From assembly GCF_042675705.1 (NCBI RefSeq), contig NZ_JBHTJJ010000006.1: 64,000 nt of DNA; one strand, given 5' to 3'. The stretch is from Ruegeria arenilitoris (GTDB taxonomy: Bacteria > Pseudomonadota > Alphaproteobacteria > Rhodobacterales > Rhodobacteraceae). A program made the position numbers and the translations under genes. The notes beneath the pieces were generated by a model. The model made no database searches. It saw only the letters and a program-made list of their open reading frames with translations, and was not told where the DNA came from. Position 1 is the stretch's first letter. Every line of letters begins with the position of its first letter. Positions 44,766-53,299 of this stretch are shown piece by piece.

Positions 44766-44776
44766 GACGACTCGCC

Positions 44777-47731
44777 ATGTATGCCGAGCTGTCGATCACG
44801 TCGAACTTCACCTTCCTCACCGGGGCCTCGCACCCCGAGGAGTACATGGAGCGTGCCGTCACCCTGGGGCTGCCCGCCATCGCCATCGCCGATGACAACT
44901 CGGTGGCCGGGATCGTCCGCGCCCATACCCAGGCGCGCGAGATCGCCCGCAAGGTGCGTGAACGCCGCACGTGGGAGGAGCAGAACACGCCCATCGGCCC
45001 GCCCTGTCCCGATCACATCCCGAAACCGCCCTCGTTCCCGGTGCATGCGGTGCCCCGCCTGATCCCGGCGGCGCGGCTGATCTTTACCGATGCCCCGCCC
45101 GTCACCGCCCTGCCCATCAACCGGCAGGGCTGGGCCAGCCTGTGCCGCCTCCTGTCCACCGGACGGCTGCGCGCGGCCAAGGGCGACTGCATCCTGCACC
45201 TGTCCGACCTGTTGGAGTTTTCCGACGGCCTCCACCTGCTGCTCTGGCCACAGGCGGGCCGTCCGACCGGCGGCGCGAGCGGGTGGCGGACACAGGCGCA
45301 ACAGCTGACGCGCTGCTTTGCCGGGCGCATGCACCTGCTGATGCACCCCCGCTATGACGGGGCCGATGCGGCATTTTTCCATTTGTTAGAGACTGAATCG
45401 CACCATCTGGGCCTGCCCACAATCGCCAGCGCCGCGCCGATGATGCATCACGGGTCGCGCCGCCGGCTGGCCGATGTGCTGACCGCGATCCGGCTGCGCC
45501 GCAAGGTGGACGATCTGGGCCGCCACGCGCTAGCCAATGGCGAACAGCGCCTGCGCTCGGAATCCGAGATGCTGCGCATCTTCAAGGGGCACGAAGGCGC
45601 CGTGACCCGCGCTTATGCGCTCAGCGAACACCTCACCTTCTCGCTGGACGAGCTGCGCTATGAATACCCCAGCGAGGTCAGCGGCTCGGAAACCCCCACC
45701 CAACGCCTGCACCGTCTGGCGCACGAGGGGCTGGCCTGGCGCTATCCCGCCGGCGCCCCTGAAAAGGTCAAGGTGATGCTGGCGCATGAGCTGACCCTGA
45801 TCGGCAAGCTGAAATACGAACCCTATTTCCTGACCGTCCGCGACATCGTGCAGTTTGCCCGCGGCCGCGGGATCCTGTGCCAGGGGCGCGGCTCGGCGGC
45901 CAATTCGGTGGTCTGCTATTGCCTGGGCGTCACTTCGGTCAGTCCCGAGATGGGCACCATGGTCTTTGAACGCTTCGTCTCCGAGGCGCGGGACGAACCG
46001 CCCGACATCGACGTGGATTTCGAACATGAACGCCGCGAAGAGGTGATCCAGCACATCTATGAACGCTATGGCCGCCACCGCGCGGGGCTATGCGCCACCG
46101 TGATCCACTATCGCGGCAAGCGCGCCATCCGCGAGGTGGGCCGCGCCATGGGCCTGACCGAGGACACGATTTCCGCCCTGTCCTCGCAGCTGTGGGGGTT
46201 CTTCTCGTCCTCGGGGCTCGAGGCCGAGCGGATGCGCGAAATCGGCCTCGACCCCGAGGATCGCCGATTAAAACAGACTCTAACACTGGTGCACCAGATC
46301 AACGGCTTCCCCCGCCACCTGTCCCAGCATGTGGGCGGGTTCATCATCACCGAGGGCCGTCTGGACGAGCTTGTCCCCATCGAAAACGCCACGATGGAGG
46401 ATCGCACCGTCATCTGCTGGGACAAGGACGACATTGATACGCTTGGCATCCTCAAGGTCGATGTCCTGAGCCTTGGCATGCTGACCTGCATCCGCAAGGC
46501 CTTTGACCTGATCGCCCAGCACCACCAGACCAGCTATACGCTCGCCACCCTGCCGCCCGAGGACCCGGCGGTCTATGACATGCTGTGCCGCGCGGATTCG
46601 GTCGGCGTGTTCCAAGTGGAATCACGTGCACAGATGAACTTTCTGCCCCGGATGCGGCCGCGCAATTTCTATGACCTGGTTATCGAGGTCGCCATCATCC
46701 GCCCCGGCCCCATTCAGGGCGACATGGTGCATCCCTATATCCGCCGCCGGAATGGCGAGGAGGAGGTCAGCTTCCCCTCGGACGCACTGGGCGAGGTTCT
46801 GGGCAAGACGCTGGGCGTGCCGCTGTTTCAGGAACAGGCGATGCAGATCGCCATCGTCGGCGCGGGCTTCACCCCGGAACAGGCCGACCGGCTGCGGCGC
46901 TCGCTGGCGACCTTCAAGAAACACGGCAATGTCAGCGAATTCCGCACCCTGTTCCTGCGCGGGATGCAGCGCAACGGCTATGACGCCGAATTTGCCGAGC
47001 GCTGTTTCTCGCAGATCGAGGGGTTCGGCTCCTACGGCTTCCCCGAAAGCCACGCGGCCAGCTTTGCGCTGCTGGTCTATGCCAGCGCCTGGATCAAGTG
47101 CCACCATCCGGGGATTTTCGCCTGCGCGCTGCTAAACTCGCAGCCGATGGGGTTCTATGCCCCCGCCCAGATCGTGCGCGATGCGCGCGAACATGGCGTG
47201 CAGGTGCGCCCGGTCTGCATCAATGCCAGCTTCTGGGACAACGTGATGGAGCCCGACGGCCATGGCGGGCTGGCCCTGCGGCTGGGCTTTCGCCAGATCA
47301 AGGGCCTGAGCGAAGAGGACGCCAGCTGGCTGACCGCCGCGCGCGGCAATGGCTACCATCAGGTTGAGGATGTCTGGCGCCGCGCGGGCCTTGGCCCCTC
47401 GGTGATCGAGCGTCTGGCCGAGGCGGATGCCTTTGCCGCCTGCGGCCTGACCCGGCGCGAGGCGCTGTGGCAGGCCAAGGCGATCGCCACCGCCCGGCCC
47501 CTGCCCCTGTTCGCGCAGGATCTGGAAGGCGAGGCACTGGATGAGCCCGCCGCCCATCTGCCGCAGATGTCGCTGGGCGAACACGTGGTCGAGGATTACG
47601 TCGCCACCCGCCTGAGCCTGCGGGCACACCCAGTGGCCCTGTTGCGGCACCTGCTGACGCCGGGGCAGCGCGACAATTCCGCCCCTGCATCCGGGCCGGA
47701 AAACGCGGTATCTGCCTGGAACAGAGCCTGA
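44777..47731 (+). CDS. dnaE2: Error-prone DNA polymerase DnaE2 (ImuC), C-terminally truncated
   Basis: Translesion C-family polymerase of the SOS mutasome. 984 aa. PHP domain (about 1-110; YAELSITSNFTFLTGASHPE), polymerase core with the acidic catalytic motif in PPDIDVDFEHERREEVIQHI and GRGSAANSVVCYCLGV, then the helix-hairpin-helix part. Full-length relatives exceed 1,000 aa and end in an OB-fold domain after the HPVALLR motif. Here, after HPVALLRHLLTPG, only about 25 unrelated residues follow before the stop. The OB-fold that helps bind DNA and partners is therefore missing. A truncated-haemoglobin gene starts 16 bp later. Composition returns to backbone values at its start. Confidence 0.9.
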   Translation: MYAELSITSNFTFLTGASHPEEYMERAVTLGLPAIAIADDNSVAGIVRAHTQAREIARKVRERRTWEEQNTPIGPPCPDHIPKPPSFPVHAVPRLIPAARLIFTDAPPVTALPINRQGWASLCRLLSTGRLRAAKGDCILHLSDLLEFSDGLHLLLWPQAGRPTGGASGWRTQAQQLTRCFAGRMHLLMHPRYDGADAAFFHLLETESHHLGLPTIASAAPMMHHGSRRRLADVLTAIRLRRKVDDLGRHALANGEQRLRSESEMLRIFKGHEGAVTRAYALSEHLTFSLDELRYEYPSEVSGSETPTQRLHRLAHEGLAWRYPAGAPEKVKVMLAHELTLIGKLKYEPYFLTVRDIVQFARGRGILCQGRGSAANSVVCYCLGVTSVSPEMGTMVFERFVSEARDEPPDIDVDFEHERREEVIQHIYERYGRHRAGLCATVIHYRGKRAIREVGRAMGLTEDTISALSSQLWGFFSSSGLEAERMREIGLDPEDRRLKQTLTLVHQINGFPRHLSQHVGGFIITEGRLDELVPIENATMEDRTVICWDKDDIDTLGILKVDVLSLGMLTCIRKAFDLIAQHHQTSYTLATLPPEDPAVYDMLCRADSVGVFQVESRAQMNFLPRMRPRNFYDLVIEVAIIRPGPIQGDMVHPYIRRRNGEEEVSFPSDALGEVLGKTLGVPLFQEQAMQIAIVGAGFTPEQADRLRRSLATFKKHGNVSEFRTLFLRGMQRNGYDAEFAERCFSQIEGFGSYGFPESHAASFALLVYASAWIKCHHPGIFACALLNSQPMGFYAPAQIVRDAREHGVQVRPVCINASFWDNVMEPDGHGGLALRLGFRQIKGLSEEDASWLTAARGNGYHQVEDVWRRAGLGPSVIERLAEADAFAACGLTRREALWQAKAIATARPLPLFAQDLEGEALDEPAAHLPQMSLGEHVVEDYVATRLSLRAHPVALLRHLLTPGQRDNSAPASGPENAVSAWNRA

Positions 47732-47747
47732 ATCGAAAGTCCCGACC

Positions 47748-48161
47748 ATGTCCCGGCCCGTGCTGCCCCCACGTTTTCCCGCCACGCCCGACCAGATCCG
47801 GGCGCAGGTCACCGCGTTCTACGCCCGCGTCCGGCAGGACGCCGTGCTGGGCCCGATCTTCAACCGCCACGTCACCGACTGGCCCGCGCATGAGGACCGG
47901 ATCGCCTCTTTCTGGCGCAACGCCATCCTGTTTGAGCGCGGCTACAGCGGCAATCCGCAGCGCGTGCATATCGAGCGCCCGGACGTGAAACCCGAGATGT
48001 TCGCCCATTGGCTGGACCTGTTCGAAGAGGTCGCCCACCGCACCCTGCCCCCGGAAACGGCCACGCCCTGGGTGGCGCTGGCCCGCCGCATCGGCGCGGG
48101 GATGCAGGCCGGTGTCGCGGCCGCCCGCCAACCGGCCGGGGCTCCGCCGATCCTGCGCTGA
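47748..48161 (+). CDS. Group III truncated haemoglobin
   Basis: 137-aa haem protein of the 2-on-2 globin fold, class III. Landmarks: TAFYARVRQDAVLGPIFNRH (helix B region with Phe-Tyr), ITFWRNA-like IASFWRNAILF, and the proximal-His stretch NPQRVHIERPDVKPEMFAHW. Members of this class are implicated in nitric-oxide or oxygen chemistry. It starts 16 bp after the truncated dnaE2 and probably shares transcripts with it, a placement likely created by the deletion that shortened dnaE2. Confidence 0.88.
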   Translation: MSRPVLPPRFPATPDQIRAQVTAFYARVRQDAVLGPIFNRHVTDWPAHEDRIASFWRNAILFERGYSGNPQRVHIERPDVKPEMFAHWLDLFEEVAHRTLPPETATPWVALARRIGAGMQAGVAAARQPAGAPPILR

Positions 48162-48276
48162 ACGGCCGGCCCCGCAGGGATGTTAGCGGTAAAGTTTGGA
48201 CTATCCGACTCTGCCGATTGGGTTTAATCAGACCTCAGACACCTGCCACAGCATCCAACCGCCCGAGACCAGCCAG

Positions 48277-49215
48277 ATGAGTACACAGAACTCGACCGTT
48301 CAGGGACTTGGCTTTGCCTTTCTCGGGTTTGCCGTCTTTGCCACCCATGACGCACTGATCAAGACGCTGGGCGGCACCTATTCCGTGCTGCAGATCATCT
48401 TTTTCGCCACGCTGTTTTCCTTTGTGCCGATGGCGGTCACGATTCTGGCGGACAAGGCCACCGGAAACTTCCTGCCCCGCCATCCATGGTTGGTCATGCT
48501 GCGCTCGGGGCTGATGGTCACGGGTATGTCCTGCGCATTCTACGCCTTCTCAGTCCTGCCCCTGGCCGAGGTCTATTCGCTGCTGTTTTCCTTTCCGCTG
48601 ATCGTCACCGTCCTGTCGATCCCGATACTGGGCGAGGTCGTGCGCGCCCAACGCTGGGCCGCGGTGGGCGTGGGTCTGATCGGGGTGCTGATCGTCCTGC
48701 GGCCCGGCGCGACCGAGATCACCCTGGGCCACCTTGCCGCCCTGACGGCCGCCTTCTGCAGCGCCTTCGCATCCGTGCTGGTGCGCAAGATCGGAAACGA
48801 GGAACGCTCGGCGGTGCTGATCCTGTATCCAATGCTGCTGGCGATCGCGGTCATGAGCCTGGCGCAACCGGCGGTCTATCAACCGCCCTCGCTGATCCAT
48901 CTGGCGATGATGGCGCTGGTCGGCGTGTTCTCGGTGATCGCCCAGCACCTGATCATCCTGGCCTATCGCGCGGCGCCCGCCGGCGTGGTCGCCCCCAGCC
49001 AGTACAGCCAGATCATCTGGGCCACGATCTTCGGCGCGGTGTTCTTTGGCGAAAAGCCCGACAAATGGGTGGCCGTGGGGGCCGCGATCATCATCGCATC
49101 GGGCATCTTCGTCGTCTGGCGCGAAAGCCGGGCAAATGTATCGCCGAACAAGCCGGTTCTGCGCGTCCGCTCGCCGCGTTCCGACACCGGGGCCTCGGCG
49201 CGACCGGGGTCCTAG
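48277..49215 (+). CDS. DMT superfamily transporter (EamA domains)
   Basis: 312 aa, ten hydrophobic segments in two EamA repeats (GLGFAFLGFAVFATHDALIK at the start, LPLAEVYSLLFSFPLIVTVL, APAGVVAPSQYSQIIWATIF). The proline-rich APSQYSQ motif in helix 9 is common in S-adenosylmethionine or metabolite carriers of this family. Start at 48277 is set by the first hydrophobic repeat; 27 codons upstream in frame are polar and unsupported. Substrate unknown. Confidence 0.85.
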   Translation: MSTQNSTVQGLGFAFLGFAVFATHDALIKTLGGTYSVLQIIFFATLFSFVPMAVTILADKATGNFLPRHPWLVMLRSGLMVTGMSCAFYAFSVLPLAEVYSLLFSFPLIVTVLSIPILGEVVRAQRWAAVGVGLIGVLIVLRPGATEITLGHLAALTAAFCSAFASVLVRKIGNEERSAVLILYPMLLAIAVMSLAQPAVYQPPSLIHLAMMALVGVFSVIAQHLIILAYRAAPAGVVAPSQYSQIIWATIFGAVFFGEKPDKWVAVGAAIIIASGIFVVWRESRANVSPNKPVLRVRSPRSDTGASARPGS

Positions 49216-49241
49216 AACCGCCACGCGGCCAAACGGCCGCG

Positions 49242-49958
49242 TTACCTCTCTTTGCAGCGGATCCTGATATTTCCGTTCTCGCCGGTTTCTTCGAACTTTC
49301 CGATTTCACGGACCAGATCGCTCAGCCGGTTGGACCCGTAGGTCCGCGTGTCAAAATCCGGGTAATTCATGCTCAGTTGGCGGCCGACCCAGCCCAGCGT
49401 GACCCAGCCATCCGGCTCGTCGGATTTGAGCACGACATTGCGGATCAGCTGATAGGCATGGTTCAGGTCTTTCTTCGACGGAGCCTTCTTGGTCTTTTCG
49501 CCGCTGCTGCTTTCTTTCTTGATGTTTTCGATCAGAATGAACCGGTTGCAGGCCGCCACGAAAGCCTTGGGCGTCTTGCGCTCGCCAATGCCGTATACCC
49601 TCAACCCCTGTTCACGGATGCGGCTGGCCAGACGGGTGAAATCGCTGTCAGAGGACACCAGAACGAACCCGTCGAAGCGGCCCGAATGCAGAATGTCCAT
49701 CGCGTCGATCACCAAGGCGATGTCTCCGGCGTTCTTGCCGGTGGTATTGGCGAATTGCTGGTGCGGTACGATGGCGTATTCCGCCAGTTTCTCTGCGCTC
49801 CAGCCCTGTGGGATACCGCCGGAAAAATCACCATAGATGCGGCGCAGACTGGCCTCTCCCAGTGTGGCGACTTCTTCGAAAATTTCGGCGACGTGTTTTG
49901 CCGGAACATTCTCGGCGTCAATCAGAACGGCAAGTCGTTCTGTGGTGGTGTTGGTCAA
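49242..49958 (-). CDS. NYN domain protein with C-terminal OST-HTH/LOTUS-like domain (LabA/DUF88 family)
   Basis: 238 aa, TTG start (GAGAG 7 nt upstream). The N-terminal NYN/PIN-like ribonuclease fold (1-150) keeps the acidic residues LIDAENVP, DIALVIDAMD and VSSDSDF expected to bind a metal. After a Ser/Lys-rich linker (KKESSSGEKTKKAPSKKD), residues about 165-235 form an OST-HTH/LOTUS-type RNA-binding module (DGWVTLGWVGRQLSM). Likely an RNA-processing or RNA-decay factor; its targets are unknown. It converges on the DMT gene. Confidence 0.87.
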   Translation of the reverse strand: MTNTTTERLAVLIDAENVPAKHVAEIFEEVATLGEASLRRIYGDFSGGIPQGWSAEKLAEYAIVPHQQFANTTGKNAGDIALVIDAMDILHSGRFDGFVLVSSDSDFTRLASRIREQGLRVYGIGERKTPKAFVAACNRFILIENIKKESSSGEKTKKAPSKKDLNHAYQLIRNVVLKSDEPDGWVTLGWVGRQLSMNYPDFDTRTYGSNRLSDLVREIGKFEETGENGNIRIRCKER

Positions 49959-50046
49959 CTTGGTCTCTCAATTCAGACGTAAAATTCTGAACTGAACATA
50001 GGAGGAAAAGCGGGCGGGTGTAACCCCGCCCTTGCAATTTCCGGCC

Positions 50047-51159
50047 TCAGTAAATCACCACCGACCGGATGCTTTCACCCTTGTGCATCAGGTCGAAGCC
50101 GGTGTTGATGTCGTCCAGACCCATGGTGTGGGTGATCATCGGGTCGATCTCGATCTTTCCTTCCATGTACCAGTCGACGATCGTGGGCACGTCCGTGCGC
50201 CCACGCGCGCCGCCGAAAGCGGTGCCGCGCCACGACCGGCCGGTGACCAGTTGGAACGGACGGGTCGAGATCTCGGCTCCGGCGGGTGCGACGCCGATGA
50301 TGATCGATTCGCCCCAGCCCTTGTGCGCCGATTCCAGCGCCGCACGCATCACCTGCACGTTGCCGGTGGCGTCAAAGGTGTAATCCGCACCGCCCTTGGT
50401 CAGGTTCACCAGATAGGGGACAAGATCGCCCTCGACCTCGGACGGGTTGACGAAATCGGTCATGCCGAACTTTTTGGCCATCTCGACCTTGGCGGGGTTC
50501 AGGTCAACGCCGACGATCTGATCGGCCCCGGCCAGACGCAGGCCCTGAATGACGTTCAGGCCAATGCCGCCCAGGCCGAACACGATGGCGCGGCTGCCGA
50601 TCTCGACTTTGGCTGTGTTGATCACTGCGCCGATGCCGGTGGTAACACCACAGCCGATATAGCAGATCTTGTCGAACGGCGCGTCCTCGCGCACCTTGGC
50701 CAACGCGATTTCCGGCAGGACCGTGTGGTTCGAAAAGGTCGAACAGCCCATGTAATGCAGGATCGGATCCCCATCCAACGTCGAAAAACGCGAGGTGCCG
50801 TCGGGCATCAAACCCTTGCCCTGCGTCTCGCGGATAGCCTGGCACAGGTTGGTTTTGGGATGCAGGCAGTATTCGCACTCGCGACATTCGGGAGTGTAGA
50901 GCGGGATCACGTGATCGCCCGGCTTCAGGCTGGTCACGCCCGGGCCGACCTCGACCACCACGCCGGCGCCCTCGTGGCCCAGAATTGCCGGAAACAGGCC
51001 TTCGGGGTCGGCGCCCGACAGGGTGAATTCGTCGGTATGGCAGATGCCGGTGGCCTTGATCTCGACCAGAACCTCGCCCGCCTTGGGGCCTTCGAGGTTC
51101 ACGTCCATCACTTCCAAGGGCTTGCCCGCCTGAACGGCGACGGCGGCACGGGTTCGCAT
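50047..51159 (-). CDS. frmA: S-(hydroxymethyl)glutathione dehydrogenase / class III alcohol dehydrogenase
   Basis: Oxidises S-hydroxymethylglutathione to S-formylglutathione with NAD, the main formaldehyde detoxification step. 370 aa. Catalytic zinc Cys in GICHTDEFTLSG and GHEGAGVVVEVG, four structural-zinc Cys in CRECEYCLHPKTNLC, NAD motif GLGGIGLNVIQG. Start at 51159 (MRTRAAVAVQAGKPLEV) has GGGAG upstream; the longer frame reaches into the divergent lipoprotein promoter. S-formylglutathione hydrolase is not adjacent. Confidence 0.96.
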   Translation of the reverse strand: MRTRAAVAVQAGKPLEVMDVNLEGPKAGEVLVEIKATGICHTDEFTLSGADPEGLFPAILGHEGAGVVVEVGPGVTSLKPGDHVIPLYTPECRECEYCLHPKTNLCQAIRETQGKGLMPDGTSRFSTLDGDPILHYMGCSTFSNHTVLPEIALAKVREDAPFDKICYIGCGVTTGIGAVINTAKVEIGSRAIVFGLGGIGLNVIQGLRLAGADQIVGVDLNPAKVEMAKKFGMTDFVNPSEVEGDLVPYLVNLTKGGADYTFDATGNVQVMRAALESAHKGWGESIIIGVAPAGAEISTRPFQLVTGRSWRGTAFGGARGRTDVPTIVDWYMEGKIEIDPMITHTMGLDDINTGFDLMHKGESIRSVVIY

Positions 51160-51289
51160 GTTGCTTGTCTCCCTGTCTTGTTTGACCCGACCCTGCGTCA
51201 AATACAGGGTGTTTTCAACTGCGCTTTCATGGCAGTCTCTGTAAGCTTTTGATATTTCAGAAACGACATTGCCGAAAAGAGGAGCGCCA

Positions 51290-51577
51290 ATGTACCGGTT
51301 CATCCCGATCCTGATCGTCCTGGCCGCCTGCGCCGAAACCGACTTGCCCGAACCGGGCTCTGCCGAGCTGGATGCCGCCCCGGTGGATCTGGCCTTCTGC
51401 AAGGGCGAACCTTTTGCCCAATCCGTGGGGCAGTCGGTCTCGACCATTCAGGCCAGCCTGCCGGAACGGAGCCGCGTTCTGGGCCCCGATGACATCGCCA
51501 CGCAGGATTACCGCATCGACCGGCTGAACGTCTATGTGAACGGAGCCGGGGTCATTCAGCGGCTGACCTGCGGATAA
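51290..51577 (+). CDS. Lipoprotein with peptidase inhibitor I78-like domain
   Basis: 95 aa. Type II signal peptide MYRFIPILIVLAACAE with lipobox LAAC (lipidated Cys near residue 14). The mature part resembles the I78 family (aspergillopepsin inhibitor-like): CKGEPFAQSVGQSVSTI, LPERSRVLGPDD, DYRIDRLNVYVNGAGVIQRL and a terminal Cys-Gly. Such proteins may inhibit serine peptidases at the cell surface. Start at 51290 follows GAGGAG. Confidence 0.78.
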   Translation: MYRFIPILIVLAACAETDLPEPGSAELDAAPVDLAFCKGEPFAQSVGQSVSTIQASLPERSRVLGPDDIATQDYRIDRLNVYVNGAGVIQRLTCG

Positions 51578-51601
51578 GGGCGGACTCGACTCGGGGGATG
51601 A

Positions 51602-51626
51602 TTCTCATTTAGAACGAAATGAGAAC
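51602..51626 (+). promoter_or_regulatory. LexA (SOS) box upstream of imuB
   Basis: GAAC (51612-51615)-N7-GAAC (51623-51626) is a perfect alphaproteobacterial LexA operator. It is nested in a longer inverted repeat, TTCTCATTT (51602-51610) and AAATGAGAA (51617-51625). The imuB ATG is at 51644, 17 bp downstream, so LexA here should repress imuB directly. Confidence 0.85.
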
Positions 51627-51643
51627 ATTTTGATGTCTGCCCG

Positions 51644-53296
51644 ATGCCCAAACGCCGAATACTCTCGCTGTGGTTCCCCCGCTTGGGGGCCGAACGGCTG
51701 ATCCGCGCCGCTCGGGGCCTGCATGCAGGCCCGCTGGCGGTGGTGGCCGAACAGTCGAACATGCAGGTCATCACCTCGCTGAACACTGATGCACAGGCCG
51801 CCGGTCTGCGCGTGGGCCAGCCGGTGCGCGATGCCCATGCCATGTGCGCCGCCCTTGTGACCCGCCCCCGCAACGCCCCGGCCGAGGCCGCTTTTCTGAC
51901 CGCGCTGCGCCGCTGGGCGGGCAAGTTCAGCCCCTGGGTCGCCGAAGAGTCCCCCGATGGCCTGATCGTCGATCTGTCGGGCTGCGCCCATCTGTTCGGC
52001 GGCGAAGAGGCGTTGCTGGGCGTGATCGAGACCGACTGCGCCGACATGGGGCTGAGCGTGCAGATGGGCATCGCCGACACGCTGGGCGCGGCCTGGGCGC
52101 TGGCGCGCTATGCCGGGCAAGAGGCCACCTCGGACCGCAATGGCGACGCCATTTCCCAAGAGGCCCGCGCCACCCGCGCTCGCGCCGGCAAACGGCGGCA
52201 CTGGACCAAGGGCGGCGCCGCGCCGCAGGTGGTGGCCGCGGGCGGCGGGGCCCGGATCGCGCCGCCGGGGCAGGCTTATGGCGCGCTCAGCCCCCTGCCC
52301 ATCGCGGCGCTGCGGCTGGACGACCAGACCGTGGCGCAGCTGAACCGGCTGGGCCTGCGGCGGATCGGCGACCTGCTGGGCCAGCCGCGTGCCAGTTTGG
52401 CCCGCCGGTTCGGGCGCGGGCTGGTGCTGCGGCTGGATCAGGCGATGGGCAGCGCACCCGAGCCGGTCTCGCCCGCGCGGCCCCCGCATCACTTTGCGGT
52501 GCGGATGACCCTGCCCAACCCGATCGGCCTGGCCGAGGACGTGATGGCCGCCATCGACCGGATGCTGCCGACCCTGTGCACGCGGCTGGAAGAAAAGGCA
52601 CGCGGGGCGCGGACTCTGCGGCTCGAGGCGCACCGCACCGATCAGGCGGCCGAGATCATCGAGATCGGGCTGGCCCGCCCAAGCCATGACAAACACCGCA
52701 TTCGCCCTTTGTTAGAGATGAAAATTGACCAGATCGACGCCGGCTATGGCATCGACATGCTGCGCCTTGCGGCGGTGCAGACCGAGCCGGTTCATGCCCG
52801 CACCCTGACCGGCCATGCCGAGGCCAGCCGCGCCGTGCGCAACCGGCTGGAGGGGAATACGGCGCTGGACGATCTGATCGGCAAACTGGGCGCGCGGGTG
52901 GGGCTCGAGGCGATCACGCGGCAACATCCGGCGGCCTCGCACATCCCCGAGAAAACCGCGCAGACGCTGGCGGCGGCCTGGTCGGAACCGGCGCGCGACT
53001 GGCCCGCCCCGCCGCGCCCGCGCCCCCTGCTGATGTGGCGGCCCGAGCCGGTGATGGCCCCCGACCGCCCCGATGTGCCCGCCAATTTCCGCTGGCGCGG
53101 GCGCGACTGGCACCTGGCGCAGGCCACCGGCCCGGAACGGATCGCCCCGGAATGGTGGCTGGATGACCCCAACTGGCGCAGCGGCGTGCGCGATTACTGG
53201 GTGGTGGTGACCGAACAGGGTGAGCGGCTATGGCTGTTCTACGGCCATGGCGGCACCATGTCGGCGGGCTGGTTCTGCCAAGGACGCTTTGGTTAG
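51644..53296 (+). CDS. imuB: ImuB, inactive Y-family polymerase of the SOS mutasome
   Basis: 550 aa, Y-family fold lacking catalytic acids: the motif I position reads LSLWFPRLGAERLIRAARG with no Asp. It serves as the hub linking the beta clamp, ImuA and DnaE2 in damage-induced mutagenesis. Helix-hairpin-helix and little-finger regions are recognisable (LNRLGLRRIGDLLGQPRASL). The C-terminal part is complete (ending WLFYGHGGTMSAGWFCQGRF). ImuB is normally preceded by imuA and followed by dnaE2; here imuA is absent and dnaE2 lies 4 kb upstream. A perfect LexA box is directly in front. Confidence 0.9.
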   Translation: MPKRRILSLWFPRLGAERLIRAARGLHAGPLAVVAEQSNMQVITSLNTDAQAAGLRVGQPVRDAHAMCAALVTRPRNAPAEAAFLTALRRWAGKFSPWVAEESPDGLIVDLSGCAHLFGGEEALLGVIETDCADMGLSVQMGIADTLGAAWALARYAGQEATSDRNGDAISQEARATRARAGKRRHWTKGGAAPQVVAAGGGARIAPPGQAYGALSPLPIAALRLDDQTVAQLNRLGLRRIGDLLGQPRASLARRFGRGLVLRLDQAMGSAPEPVSPARPPHHFAVRMTLPNPIGLAEDVMAAIDRMLPTLCTRLEEKARGARTLRLEAHRTDQAAEIIEIGLARPSHDKHRIRPLLEMKIDQIDAGYGIDMLRLAAVQTEPVHARTLTGHAEASRAVRNRLEGNTALDDLIGKLGARVGLEAITRQHPAASHIPEKTAQTLAAAWSEPARDWPAPPRPRPLLMWRPEPVMAPDRPDVPANFRWRGRDWHLAQATGPERIAPEWWLDDPNWRSGVRDYWVVVTEQGERLWLFYGHGGTMSAGWFCQGRFG

Positions 53297-53299
53297 AGT

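Larger units (their letters stand above)
40240..44776. other. Lower-G+C insert between the ABC ATPase and dnaE2
   Basis: Across this stretch base composition drops visibly below the flanks, and codons such as AAA, GAA, TAT and ACA become common. It holds an AraC-type regulator and two DUF1254 genes, plus 248 bp (44529-44776) without a gene just before dnaE2. No integrase, transposase, tRNA or clear flanking repeat was seen, so the mode of transfer is not evident. Confidence 0.55.

Noticed and set aside
51602..51626. Fur- or Zur-type metal box
   Set aside because: The repeat arms resemble parts of such boxes, but spacing is wrong and the exact GAAC-N7-GAAC core in front of imuB fits LexA much better.
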